DNA from: Altericroceibacterium indicum
GTDB taxonomy: Bacteria > Pseudomonadota > Alphaproteobacteria > Sphingomonadales > Sphingomonadaceae
Assembly (NCBI RefSeq): GCF_009828105.1
Contig: NZ_WTYQ01000001.1
Coordinates: 434,001-498,000, forward strand
Direction: 5' to 3'
Length of the DNA stretch: 64,000 nucleotides
Shown here piece after piece: positions 1 through 8,373 of the stretch. Each line of letters opens with the position of its first letter. The stretch's first letter is position 1. Made by a program: the position numbers and the translations under genes. The notes under the pieces are model-generated. The model was given only the letters and a program-made list of their open reading frames with translations. It was not told the DNA's origin and did no database searches.

Positions 1-422
1 TGCGTAAGATACGAGATCGTTGGGGCGCTGCTCTGCTGCTTGACTTGCATTCCATGCCTCCGCTTGGAGTTAAGCATGGTGCATATGCTGCACCTGACTT
101 CGTCATTGGAGACCGATTCGGATCATCTTGTGATCCGCAGTTAAGTGCGAGAGCTTTGTCCCACCTCAGCTCTGAAGGCTGGTTGGTGGCGCATAATCGA
201 CCCTATTCTGGCGGTTATGTTCTGGATCGCCATACAGCGCCGCGCGGAGGACTGCATGGATTGCAGCTTGAAATATGCCGCGCGACTTATCTTGATGACG
301 AGTTGAAAGAACTTTCACCACAAGCTGAAACTGTGATTGCAAGTGTCGCCAGCCTTGTGCGGGCGCTGGTGGATGAAGTGATTGTGCTGGGTGGTGGGCA
401 TATTCGTCAGGCAGCTGAGTAA
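1..422 (+). CDS. N-formylglutamate amidohydrolase (C-terminal part, cut by window edge)
   Basis: The frame is open from base 3, so the 5' end lies outside the window; about 139 residues are visible before the TAA. The segment contains LLLDLHSMPP, a Gly-Gly-Tyr turn and the stretch HGLQLEICRATY, which are typical of the N-formylglutamate amidohydrolase family. These enzymes hydrolyse N-formyl-L-glutamate (or a related N-formyl amino acid) to formate and the free amino acid, often at the end of histidine degradation. No other histidine-utilisation gene is visible here, so the exact substrate is inferred from family only. It converges on the small RNA encoded on the other strand. Confidence 0.85.
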   Translation, partial: RKIRDRWGAALLLDLHSMPPLGVKHGAYAAPDFVIGDRFGSSCDPQLSARALSHLSSEGWLVAHNRPYSGGYVLDRHTAPRGGLHGLQLEICRATYLDDELKELSPQAETVIASVASLVRALVDEVIVLGGGHIRQAAE

Positions 423-474
423 ATTGACCGACTGAGCCAGATTGCGTGATGCAATGCTTTTGGCTTTCCCCATG

Positions 475-506
475 AAAAAACCACCTCGTGTAAATACACG
501 AGGTGG
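475..506 (-). terminator. Intrinsic terminator of the sRNA
   Basis: A perfect 12-bp stem (481-492 with 495-506, 2-nt loop) is followed on the minus strand by six T (480-475). On the plus strand there is no T-run, so it acts mainly on minus-strand transcription. Confidence 0.85.
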
Positions 507-574
507 CCAAGGTTCAGGGAGGAGGTGCTAGGGTGCACCTATCCGGTAACGCCATGAGGGGAGCGGCGACCGGA
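475..574 (-). ncRNA. Candidate trans-acting sRNA with CCUCCUCCC anti-Shine-Dalgarno motif
   Basis: Three stem-loops lie in a row on the minus strand. Hairpin 1 (574-542) pairs TCCGGT/ACCGGA and CGCC/GGCG and exposes an 11-nt loop containing CTCCCCT. Hairpin 2 (540-523) pairs AGGTGC with GCACCT. Its 3' arm runs into CCTCCTCCC (525-517), the complement of a strong ribosome-binding site. A perfect 12-bp terminator hairpin (506-481) followed by six U ends it. A promoter-like pair of boxes sits just upstream. No reading frame explains this. Alphaproteobacteria have known sRNA families exposing CCUCCUCCC (the alpha-r14 type and the Rhodobacter cuckoo/CcsR RNAs). Membership in one of these is my inference; the motif and fold are seen directly. 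Confidence 0.8.
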
Positions 575-581
575 CAAATCC

Positions 582-609
582 AAAATAATCATTCGGATTA
601 ACACTTCAA
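582..609 (-). promoter_or_regulatory. Predicted promoter of the candidate sRNA
   Basis: On the minus strand a TTGAAG box (609-604) is followed, after 16 bases, by TATTTT (587-582). The expected start point lies about 7 bases further on, at 574-575, exactly where hairpin 1 of the sRNA begins. This makes the sRNA an independent transcription unit rather than the 3' UTR of sapC. Confidence 0.55.
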
Positions 610-692
610 GACAGTTCACCAGAAAGTTGCATAAAAGATTTTGTGCAATCAATCTGGTAAACTGTGTGAAATATGTAACTACATGATATTGC

Positions 693-1487
693 TTAGTTTA
701 CTTGGGTCTTCGGCAAGTCTGCAGCAGGCTGTGCAGAGGGGCCTTTGCCTTGTTCAACCTGCTTGGCAAAGATGATGCGCATCTGATCAAGCGAGAACAG
801 GTGGGCAAAAATGAGTGGCAGCAGGCCGTTCTGATTCCATGTGCGCAGTTGATCACCACGAACATCACGCAGCTTGTCCTGATTGACCATCTTGAAGCCG
901 CGATAGATGAAGGGCTGTTCTTCCCCATTGCGCTGGATGGCCACTTCGCCGTCCATCAGGAGGTCAGCCTTCTGAAGTTCTTCAACGAAGGACTGCGTGC
1001 GCTGACCAGCTTCTTCAAAGCGCTGGCAAAACTGCAGGAGTTCCTGCGTATGTTCTGTCGGCTTTTCTTCAGCGAAAAGCTCTGCGCCTTCCTTGAACTT
1101 CCCGACAAGCTTGCTCGATGGGTCGAAGCAAAGTGACATATTGTCAGAATTGCTGTCGAGCTTGGCGAGCAGGAAGGGGTAGCGGCGGGCATAGGCCGGA
1201 ACGTAGAAGTCGCCGATTGCTTTGCCATCGTCTTCAAAGAAGACATTCACACCTTCATGGAGCCCCAAAAGCGCCAAAGGAACAGGCTTTTCACTGTTCG
1301 AGAAAACGATTGGGAAATTGCGCTGTGCGCGGGCGAATTCGTCCACTGTCAGCGGAATCGCGTGTTGACCGGCGATCCATGGTGCCTTGTCGACCGACTT
1401 CGCTTTCCATTCCGCGTGGTCGCGGCTGTTGAGCGGCATAAGGTCGTGGTAAAAAAGAGGCAGATTTGATTGCGGCGCACTGGCCAT
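693..1487 (-). CDS. SapC family protein
   Basis: A 264-residue protein with no signal peptide or membrane segment. Its pattern (early LPLFYHDLMPLNSRDH, then ARRYPFLLA, then a C-terminal IYRGFKMVNQDKL region) matches the SapC family (Pfam SapC), common in Alphaproteobacteria. The family is named after a Campylobacter S-layer-linked protein, but it is not the SapC permease of peptide transporters. Its biochemical role is unknown to me. It stands alone: the sRNA promoter lies downstream and an FAD oxidase gene lies 72 bases upstream on the same strand, so the two could be co-transcribed. Confidence 0.8.
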   Translation of the reverse strand: MASAPQSNLPLFYHDLMPLNSRDHAEWKAKSVDKAPWIAGQHAIPLTVDEFARAQRNFPIVFSNSEKPVPLALLGLHEGVNVFFEDDGKAIGDFYVPAYARRYPFLLAKLDSNSDNMSLCFDPSSKLVGKFKEGAELFAEEKPTEHTQELLQFCQRFEEAGQRTQSFVEELQKADLLMDGEVAIQRNGEEQPFIYRGFKMVNQDKLRDVRGDQLRTWNQNGLLPLIFAHLFSLDQMRIIFAKQVEQGKGPSAQPAADLPKTQVN

Positions 1488-1559
1488 TTTAACTCTCCGC
1501 AGATGCTAAAGACTATCGGATTACGCTATACCGATTGGGTAAAGGCCTCACTAGATTGC

Positions 1560-2999
1560 TTACACTTTGTCCGCAAGCCATACGAGTTTTCCCGGATTCA
1601 GCCTCTCCTGTGGATCAAGCGCGCGCTTGATAGAGCGCATCATTTTCAGCGCAACCGGGTCGGCCAATTGTGCCAATTCATCGATCTTGAGCTGACCTAT
1701 GCCATGTTCGGCGCTGATTGATCCACCCCATTCGGTGACAAGATTGTAAACGAAGGAGCTGATTTTCTTGCCTTCTTTTCTTTCCCATACACCGCGCTCT
1801 GCCCCTTTGGGTGCCAACACATGGTAATGCACATTGCCGTCACCAAGGTGCCCAAAAGCGACGCCAACAGTACCGGGGAACTGAGCCTCAACTTGGGGAA
1901 CGGCTTCAGAAACAAACTGAGCCATTTTGGACACCGGAACGGATATATCATGCTGAACAGCCGGACCAATGGCCCGTTCAGCCGGAGAAATATCTTCGCG
2001 AATAGCCCAGAAATCCGCAGCTTGTGTCTCATTTGCAGCGATTGTGGCGTCTTCGACCAGACCCTCTTCAAAAGCTGATTCGAGCAGCTTCGTCGCCAGA
2101 TCCTGTAATCTGTCAGCAGTGGACGCATCGGCGGTCAGTTCGATGAGGCAATGCCATTCATGCTCTCCTTGAAGTGGGGAGCGGGACTGAGGGGCGTAGT
2201 CCAGCACCGCATCGAGGCTGTGTTTGGGCAAAACCTCAAAGCCCTCCAGCGCATCTCCTGCCAGATTATCGGCATGAAGCAGCAGTTTGCGGGCATCGAG
2301 AATCGAGGCAACACCAGCCCAGAGCACGGCCCGATCTGCCAGTGCCGGGATGAGCTTGAGCGTGGCCGCTGTCACTATGCCCAGTGTGCCTTCCGAGCCG
2401 ATCAGCACTTGTTTCAGGTCAAACCCGCGATTGTCTTTCTTTAGTGGAGTGAGGCTGTCAAAAATGCTGCCATCGGCCAGAACAGCTTGCAGGCCAAGAA
2501 CCTGAGCGCCCATTGAACCGTGGCGTAAAACCTGCGTTCCACCCGCATTGGTTGAAACCAATCCACCGATGGTTGCAGAACCTTTGCCGCCCAAACTCAA
2601 CGGGAAGCGGAGGTTTTTGCTCTCTGCCATTTCATGCAGGGTCTGCAAAATAACTCCTGCTTCACATGTAACTTCCTTGGCATCTTCATCGAAACGCGTG
2701 ATCGCGTTCATGCGGCGCAATGAAAGAATAATGGCCGTGCCTGATGTGTCAGGCGTCGCTCCGCCTGACATGCCGCTGTTGCCGCCTTGCGGAACAATGG
2801 GAATATCATGCTGCGCGCATAATTTGACAAGTTCCGATACTTCTTGCGTTGAGGCGGGTGATGCCAGGCCCAAAGCCTTGCCGGTAAAGCGGCCGCGCCA
2901 ATCCGTCAGCCAGGGTTCCATCAGATCAGCATCCTGCGTGAACCCACGGGAGCCAAGAAGCGCATCGGCGGCGCTGAGAAATTCATGATTGTCGTTCAT
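1560..2999 (-). CDS. FAD-binding oxidoreductase (D-2-hydroxyacid dehydrogenase / GlcD type)
   Basis: 479 residues with the PCMH-type FAD domain (IVPQGGNSGMSGGATP near residue 70, then GSEGTLGIVT near residue 200). The C-terminal FAD-oxidase cap has the metal-ligand signature GHLGDGNVHYH and the end motif SAEHGIGQ. This architecture is that of D-lactate, glycolate and D-2-hydroxyglutarate dehydrogenases, flavoenzymes passing electrons to quinone or ETF. I cannot fix the substrate; D-2-hydroxyglutarate (the end product of SerA side activity) is the best guess for this subgroup. I chose the ATG at 2999 because the family begins near FLSAADALLG; an in-frame start at 3071 would add 24 unconserved residues. 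Confidence 0.85.
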   Translation of the reverse strand: MNDNHEFLSAADALLGSRGFTQDADLMEPWLTDWRGRFTGKALGLASPASTQEVSELVKLCAQHDIPIVPQGGNSGMSGGATPDTSGTAIILSLRRMNAITRFDEDAKEVTCEAGVILQTLHEMAESKNLRFPLSLGGKGSATIGGLVSTNAGGTQVLRHGSMGAQVLGLQAVLADGSIFDSLTPLKKDNRGFDLKQVLIGSEGTLGIVTAATLKLIPALADRAVLWAGVASILDARKLLLHADNLAGDALEGFEVLPKHSLDAVLDYAPQSRSPLQGEHEWHCLIELTADASTADRLQDLATKLLESAFEEGLVEDATIAANETQAADFWAIREDISPAERAIGPAVQHDISVPVSKMAQFVSEAVPQVEAQFPGTVGVAFGHLGDGNVHYHVLAPKGAERGVWERKEGKKISSFVYNLVTEWGGSISAEHGIGQLKIDELAQLADPVALKMMRSIKRALDPQERLNPGKLVWLADKV

Positions 3000-3186
3000 A
3001 TGGTGCTTTTGCCCGATCCTGAGATACCATGCCAGAGTGGGTATTCGGTTAAATCTGACGCGGTGCGTCATGGTTGGGTGAAGCGTTCTCTTGTCAAGAT
3101 GAATGGAATTAAGGCATCATTCAATTGAAGAGTTCTAGAAGGGGGCTTGATCGCTTCGATGCGCTGTAATGTGATTTTATCGCTGG

Positions 3187-3789
3187 ATGAATAGTCTTAC
3201 TGCTCTTCTTGCCTCTGTTGCTATTCTTGCACCTGTTTCAGTTGCGGAACTAGCTTCAGATGATGCTGTTATGGTTGCGCCGCAAGCGCCGCCCTTGAAC
3301 GATTCGAGCAATCTGACACAGCGTGAACAAAAGCGGCTTTCCCCTGACAGTGATGCTTTCAAACGGTCCGCTCCGCTGGTGGCGGCCTATTCCGAACCGG
3401 TCTATCATGACGTGCGGATTGAGCGACGAGTTATCATTCGTATTACACCGACTTCCCCTTCGACGCGTCAGCAAATGCTCGCCCAATTGCCGCGGCGTGA
3501 AATGCCTACTCGATTTGAGGAAAAGAAGATCAAGGGCTGTATCCCGATCAAGGATATTGCTGGAACGCAGCCCGCGCATCCCAATCGCTTGCTTCTGTTC
3601 ATGCACGACCGCCGTGTGTTGAGCGTGGCACTGGAGCGTAACTGCAGTGCGCGCGATTTTTATTCCGGTTTCTATGTCGAGAAAAACAAGGACGGCATGA
3701 TCTGTTCGGGTCGTGACAGGCTGCAGTCTCGTACTGGGTCGAGTTGCGGTGTGGCCAAGCTCAGCCGTTTGGTTGCGTGGCAGCAATAG
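3187..3789 (+). CDS. Secreted hypothetical protein with conserved cysteines
   Basis: A 200-residue protein that I do not recognise by name. It begins with a short, weakly charged hydrophobic signal peptide (about residues 1-20, ending PVSVA). A Pro/Ser-rich linker follows, then a compact C-terminal domain (about 85-200) with four Cys (KGC, RNC, MIC, SSC) that could form two disulphides in the periplasm. The reading frame is long, uses normal codons and is followed by the helicase gene after 93 bases. Role unknown; periplasmic location is inferred from the signal peptide. Confidence 0.65.
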   Translation: MNSLTALLASVAILAPVSVAELASDDAVMVAPQAPPLNDSSNLTQREQKRLSPDSDAFKRSAPLVAAYSEPVYHDVRIERRVIIRITPTSPSTRQQMLAQLPRREMPTRFEEKKIKGCIPIKDIAGTQPAHPNRLLLFMHDRRVLSVALERNCSARDFYSGFYVEKNKDGMICSGRDRLQSRTGSSCGVAKLSRLVAWQQ

Positions 3790-3882
3790 TCATTAGTCCC
3801 AAGATTTCTTGACTTTTTCGCAGATCAGTTCATAGGCGGCGCATATTGCAGGTGGCGTTTGTGCCACTGATTTCCTTGGTGA

Positions 3883-5322
3883 ATGAACGCCAAAACCGAC
3901 CCGGACATTACGACGCTTATGAAATTTGCCGATCTCGGCCTGTCTGACAAATTGCTGCAAGCGGTTGAATCCGCTGGCTACACTGAGCCGACACCTATTC
4001 AGGCGCAGGCCATCCCTCAGGTCCAGATGATGAAGGACCTCATCGCTATTGCGCAGACGGGCACCGGGAAAACGGCCAGCTTCGTTTTGCCGATGATCGA
4101 TATCCTTGCCCAGGGCCGTAAGCGTGCGAGAATGCCGCGTTCCCTGATCCTCGCACCGACGCGTGAGCTGGCGATGCAAGTTGCTGATAATTTCGTCCAA
4201 TATGGCAAGAATCACTCGCTTTCTATGGTGTTGCTGATTGGCGGTGTTCAGATGGGCGATCAGGTCAAGGCGCTGGATGAAGGCGTTGATGTTCTCATCG
4301 CCACTCCAGGTCGGCTGATGGATTTGTTCGAACGCGGCAAGATCTTGCTGACCGGTTGTGAATTGCTGGTGATCGATGAAGCGGACCGGATGCTTGACAT
4401 GGGCTTCATCCCGGACATCGAAAAGATCTGCGAAAAGCTCCCCGCTAACCGTCAGACCTTGCTCTTTTCTGCGACGATGCCTCCGCCGATCAAAAAGCTT
4501 GCTGATCGCTTCCTCACCAATCCGAAATATATTGAAATGGCTCGCCCAGCGACGGCTAATATCAATATCGTTCAGCATAAGGTGAAGGTGACACCGCGCA
4601 AAAAGCGTGAAGTGCTCCGGCATCTGCTGCGTAATGATGATGTGCAAAATGCGATCATCTTTGCCAATCGCAAAACGACGGTGCGTGAGCTTGCTAAGAG
4701 CCTCAAGGGTTCAGGTTTCGCCGTTGGTGAGATCCACGGCGATATGGACCAGTCCAGCCGTATGGCTGAATTGGCTTTGTTCAAAGCCGGTGAAATCAAT
4801 GTGCTGGTGGCTTCAGATGTCGCAGCACGCGGAATTGACGTCAAAGGTGTGAGCCATGTCTTCAATTTCGATACACCCTGGCATCCGGATGACTATGTGC
4901 ACCGTATTGGCAGGACAGGCCGTGCGGGGGCAAAGGGCAGGGCATTTACCTTCGTCACTGATTCGGACGAGGAAGCCATTGCCAATGTCGAAAAGCTGAC
5001 TGGCCTTCCCATCGCAGTTTGGGAATTCGAAGATGGCACCGCGAAGAATGCGGAAAAGCCAGTTGAAGAAAAGCCTAAGCGCAGCTCATCAAGGCGTAAG
5101 GCTGCCCCTCAGAAAACTGAGGAAACGGCATCTGATCCGGTGGAGGCTAAGGCCGCTGCTACCCCCAAGCGTGCTGCTGCACGGTCAGCCCCTGCGTCTA
5201 AAGAGCCACAATCGTCCAAGCGTCGCCCGCGTGAACAGGCAATCCCTCAGGAAATGGGCGTCCATGGTGATTGGTGTGGGCCAATCCCTGAATTCCTGCA
5301 TGTTTCGGCAATTGTCGTCTGA
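3883..5322 (+). CDS. rhlE: DEAD-box ATP-dependent RNA helicase, RhlE type
   Basis: 479 residues with the full helicase motif set: Q motif (PTPIQ, 37-41), Walker A AQTGTGKT (57-64), PTRELA (92-97), DEAD (165-168), SAT (196-198), and HRIGRTGRAG (340-349). After residue ~375 comes a Lys/Ala/Glu/Arg-rich low-complexity tail typical of RhlE-type helicases, which act in ribosome assembly and RNA decay. The tail ends in a short hydrophobic peptide (GPIPEFLHV). Conservation begins at the internal ATG at 3919 (residue 13, MKFADLGL), which may be the true start; neither start has a clear ribosome-binding site. A shared terminator follows. Confidence 0.9.
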   Translation: MNAKTDPDITTLMKFADLGLSDKLLQAVESAGYTEPTPIQAQAIPQVQMMKDLIAIAQTGTGKTASFVLPMIDILAQGRKRARMPRSLILAPTRELAMQVADNFVQYGKNHSLSMVLLIGGVQMGDQVKALDEGVDVLIATPGRLMDLFERGKILLTGCELLVIDEADRMLDMGFIPDIEKICEKLPANRQTLLFSATMPPPIKKLADRFLTNPKYIEMARPATANINIVQHKVKVTPRKKREVLRHLLRNDDVQNAIIFANRKTTVRELAKSLKGSGFAVGEIHGDMDQSSRMAELALFKAGEINVLVASDVAARGIDVKGVSHVFNFDTPWHPDDYVHRIGRTGRAGAKGRAFTFVTDSDEEAIANVEKLTGLPIAVWEFEDGTAKNAEKPVEEKPKRSSSRRKAAPQKTEETASDPVEAKAAATPKRAAARSAPASKEPQSSKRRPREQAIPQEMGVHGDWCGPIPEFLHVSAIVV

Positions 5323-5343
5323 CGCAAATATTTTGATATTCAT

Positions 5344-5378
5344 AAAAAGGGGCAGCTCCGATGGATCTGCCCCTTTTT
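5344..5378. terminator. Bidirectional intrinsic terminator between rhlE and the UvrD-type helicase gene
   Basis: A stem GGGGCAG/CTGCCCC with an 11-nt loop is flanked by A5 on the left and T5 on the right, so it can stop both converging transcription units. Confidence 0.85.
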
Positions 5379-5406
5379 GCTGTGTCGAGTTCACCCGTTC
5401 GGGCCG

Positions 5407-7746
5407 TCATGCCAGTTTGACAAAACTGTCCAGCAGCCGTTTGCGTCCAGTATTATCGAATTCGATTTCCAATCTGTTACCTTCTTGGCCCATCACTTCA
5501 CCATAGCCAAACTTGTCGTGAAACACGCGGTCTCCGATCTTGATATCGGTGCGCGGCTTGGCAGCGAAGCTGGCAGCGCTACGGCCACTTTCCTTCAGGC
5601 GTTTGGGGGCTGAATCGTAACCACTTGTCAAAGCGCGTTGCCAGCCGGGGCCGCGGTTTCCGGCTCTGTCCGGCCTGTTCTGCGCGACATTGGCGAAAGG
5701 GTCTTCCTGTTCGCTCCAATTCGCGCGCCATAGTGAAGCCCCGCCGGTTAATGTGGTCTCCTGCTGAATATGGACTTCTGGCAATTCCTGGATGAAGCGG
5801 GATGGAATGGAACTCGTCCATTGCCCATAGATCCTGCGGTTGGAAGCGTGAAGAATAGTGCAACGTCGCTTTGCGCGGGTGATTGCGACATAGGCCAGAC
5901 GGCGCTCTTCTTCGAGGCTGGCAAGTCCGCCTTCATCCAGTGCACGCTGCGATGGAAAAACGCCTTCTTCCCAGCCAGGAAGAAAGACGTGGTTAAATTC
6001 CAGACCCTTGGCTGCGTGCATGGTCATGATTGTGATTTTTTCCTCGTCGCCAGTTGCATCATTGTCCATCACAAGGCTGACATGCTCGAGGAATTCACCC
6101 AGGTTCTGATATTCTTCCATTGCCCGGGCAAGTTCGGTCAGGTTTTCGATCCGCCCGGCACTTTCGCTGGAGCGGTCCGCCTGAAGCATCTGACTATAGC
6201 CGGATTCTTCCAGTACGGTTCGCAGAAGCTCTGACGGAGGTATCGTTTCCGACATTTCACGCCAGCGCAGGAAATCACCCATCAGGGCAATGACGGTGTT
6301 TTTTGCGCGTGCCGGAAGCTCATCCGTATCCGCCAGATCAAGCGCGGCGGCGGCCAGCGGTTGTCCTACACGGCGCGAATGCTGGTGCATTTTCTCGAGC
6401 GTTTTAGCACCAAGGCCCCGCTTGGGCTGATTGTAAATGCGCTCAAACGCCAGATCATCCTGTGGCTGGGCTATGACACGCAGATAGGCGAGGGCATCAC
6501 GGATTTCTGCACGCTCATAAAAACGAAAACCACCAATAATCCGATAGTTAAGGCCGATTTGTATGAAACGATCTTCGAATTCACGTGTTTGATACTGGGC
6601 GCGAACGAGGATCGCGATTTCATCCAGTGGAGCGCCTTCACGCTCAAGCCTTTCAATTTCTTCACCCAGGCGCCGGGCCTCTTCAGGTGCATCCCACACA
6701 CCGATCACTCGCACCTGATCCCCGCCGTCAAATTCGGTCCAGAGTGTTTTGCCAAGGCGCTGGCTATTCTCAGCGATCAGCCCAGAGGCCGCGCCCAGAA
6801 TATGCGGGGTGGAACGGTAATTTTGTTCAAGCCGGATAACTTTGGCACCCGGAAAATCCTTTTCAAACCGCAGGATATTGGCAACTTCTGCGCCGCGCCA
6901 TGAATAGATTGACTGGTCATCATCGCCCACTACGCAGATGTTTTTACGGCTCTGCGCTAAGAGGCGCAGCCATAAATACTGGACGCCATTGGTGTCCTGA
7001 TACTCGTCCACCATGACATATTTGAATCTCTCCTGATATTGTTCAAGAACATCCCGGCTATTTCGAAAAATATTCAGAACATGCAGAAGTAAGTCACCGA
7101 AATCACAGGCATTCAGTGCGATCAGACGATCCTGATATTGCCGATACATCCTGAGGCCTTGCCCATTGGCATAGGCTTCGTTTTCGATAGCATCGAGATC
7201 CCCAGGATTGAGGCCACGGTTCTTCCAACGGTCAATCAGCCGAGCCAATTCGCGCGCGGGGAAACGCTTTTCGTCAATCCCGTTCTCGGCGATCAATTGT
7301 TTCAGCAGGCGCTGCTGATCATCCATGTCGATAATTGTATAATTGGCTTCCAGACCAACCAGTTCTGCATGGCGGCGCAACATTTTGGCACAAATGGAAT
7401 GGAAGGTGCCAAGCCAGGGCATTCCTTCCACTGCATCCCCAATCAATTCGCCAACCCGGTGGCGCATTTCTTTTGCAGCACGATTGGTGAAGGTCACGCA
7501 TAATATCTGGCTGGGCCATGCCAGCCCTTCACGGATCATATAGGCAAGCCGCGCGGTGAGCGCCGCTGTTTTGCCGGTCCCGGCTCCTGCCAGCATCAGG
7601 ACAGGGCCTTCAGTGGTCATCACAGCTTCGCGTTGCGGATCGTTCAAGCCGGCAAGCCAAGCAGGTGGAGAGTCTGCGGGCGAAAGGGCTGAGGGCGTGT
7701 CGTTTTTGGGCAGGTGCTTATTCACATGCGAACAGTTAGGGAACAT
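5407..7746 (-). CDS. pcrA: ATP-dependent DNA helicase, UvrD/PcrA (superfamily 1A)
   Basis: 779 residues. Motifs in order: LNDPQREAV (Q motif, 35-43), Walker A AGAGTGKT (53-60), CVTFTNRAAKEM, DEYQDTN, VVGDDDQSIYSWRGA, LEQNYRST, TMHAAKGLEF and VAITRAKRR. The C-terminal ~45 residues (KIGDRVFHDKFGYGEV...) are the Tudor-like domain found in PcrA/UvrD that contacts RNA polymerase. It unwinds 3'-5' in nucleotide-excision and mismatch repair and removes RecA. The ATG at 7746 is preferred over an upstream TTG at 7761. Symbol pcrA versus uvrD cannot be decided from the sequence alone. Confidence 0.93.
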   Translation of the reverse strand: MFPNCSHVNKHLPKNDTPSALSPADSPPAWLAGLNDPQREAVMTTEGPVLMLAGAGTGKTAALTARLAYMIREGLAWPSQILCVTFTNRAAKEMRHRVGELIGDAVEGMPWLGTFHSICAKMLRRHAELVGLEANYTIIDMDDQQRLLKQLIAENGIDEKRFPARELARLIDRWKNRGLNPGDLDAIENEAYANGQGLRMYRQYQDRLIALNACDFGDLLLHVLNIFRNSRDVLEQYQERFKYVMVDEYQDTNGVQYLWLRLLAQSRKNICVVGDDDQSIYSWRGAEVANILRFEKDFPGAKVIRLEQNYRSTPHILGAASGLIAENSQRLGKTLWTEFDGGDQVRVIGVWDAPEEARRLGEEIERLEREGAPLDEIAILVRAQYQTREFEDRFIQIGLNYRIIGGFRFYERAEIRDALAYLRVIAQPQDDLAFERIYNQPKRGLGAKTLEKMHQHSRRVGQPLAAAALDLADTDELPARAKNTVIALMGDFLRWREMSETIPPSELLRTVLEESGYSQMLQADRSSESAGRIENLTELARAMEEYQNLGEFLEHVSLVMDNDATGDEEKITIMTMHAAKGLEFNHVFLPGWEEGVFPSQRALDEGGLASLEEERRLAYVAITRAKRRCTILHASNRRIYGQWTSSIPSRFIQELPEVHIQQETTLTGGASLWRANWSEQEDPFANVAQNRPDRAGNRGPGWQRALTSGYDSAPKRLKESGRSAASFAAKPRTDIKIGDRVFHDKFGYGEVMGQEGNRLEIEFDNTGRKRLLDSFVKLA

Positions 7747-7828
7747 CGCCAATGGACGCAAGAGTGCTCGGGGAACCGGCCATGTCTAATCTCGTTGTGA
7801 TGGTGAAATCAGTTCGAGAGGAGTTTTT

Positions 7829-8176
7829 ATGCGTAATCTCATACTCGCCGCCGCCGGGGCCATGGTCCTCAGTGCAACTCCAGCAATGGCTCAACAAGCC
7901 CAGCCGGATGGCGCCAGCCAGCCAGTTGAAGAAACTGTTATCACCGAAACCACTTACGAAACTGAGCCAGCCGCCAGAATGGTATCTGAACCTGTTATTC
8001 AGGCAGTTCCGGCACCTGTTCAACCCGCTTCGGGTCAGTATCCGATATGCGGTAAGAATCAGACCGATGGATGTATTCAGCCCCGCGCAGCAGGTAAGAA
8101 TTATGGCAATCGTCCGCTTGATTATTGGCCGGGGGAACCTGCCAGCAGCATGAAGAACAAGCCTCCTCAACAGTAA
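7829..8176 (+). CDS. Small secreted hypothetical protein, Pro/Gln/Glu-rich
   Basis: A 115-residue protein with a clear Sec signal peptide (MRNLILAAAGAMVLSATPAMA, cleavage after AMA at about 21). A ribosome-binding site GAGAGGAG lies 6 bases before the ATG. The mature part is short, polar and rich in Gln, Glu, Pro and Thr, with two Cys (YPIC, DGC) that may form a disulphide. I do not recognise the family. It is transcribed alone, divergently from the UvrD-type helicase, and is followed by its own terminator. Confidence 0.7.
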   Translation: MRNLILAAAGAMVLSATPAMAQQAQPDGASQPVEETVITETTYETEPAARMVSEPVIQAVPAPVQPASGQYPICGKNQTDGCIQPRAAGKNYGNRPLDYWPGEPASSMKNKPPQQ

Positions 8177-8257
8177 ATGAGCGGCTTGCGGGGCGCTTAG
8201 CTGGCCGGGCTTTCTTGTGTCCGGCCAGATATTCCGTTCAAGTTAATGAGTGAGAAG

Positions 8258-8287
8258 GGGCGTTCAGCTTTAGCTGGCGCCCTTTTT
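8258..8287 (+). terminator. Intrinsic terminator after the small secreted protein
   Basis: Nested stem GGGCG/CGCCC enclosing CAGC/GCTG with a TTTA loop, followed by five T. Confidence 0.85.
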
Positions 8288-8373
8288 CCGTAAAGCGGCA
8301 TCCCTTGTCACCGCACAACTTGACAAGTTTCCCTGTGCGGCGCAGCCGAGCTTCCCAAAGAGGGGGAAGTCTT

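Noticed and set aside
3793-4647. 284-codon frame on the minus strand across the start of the DEAD-box gene
   Set aside because: Shadow of the helicase gene; composition is Arg/His-rich and unlike a real protein.
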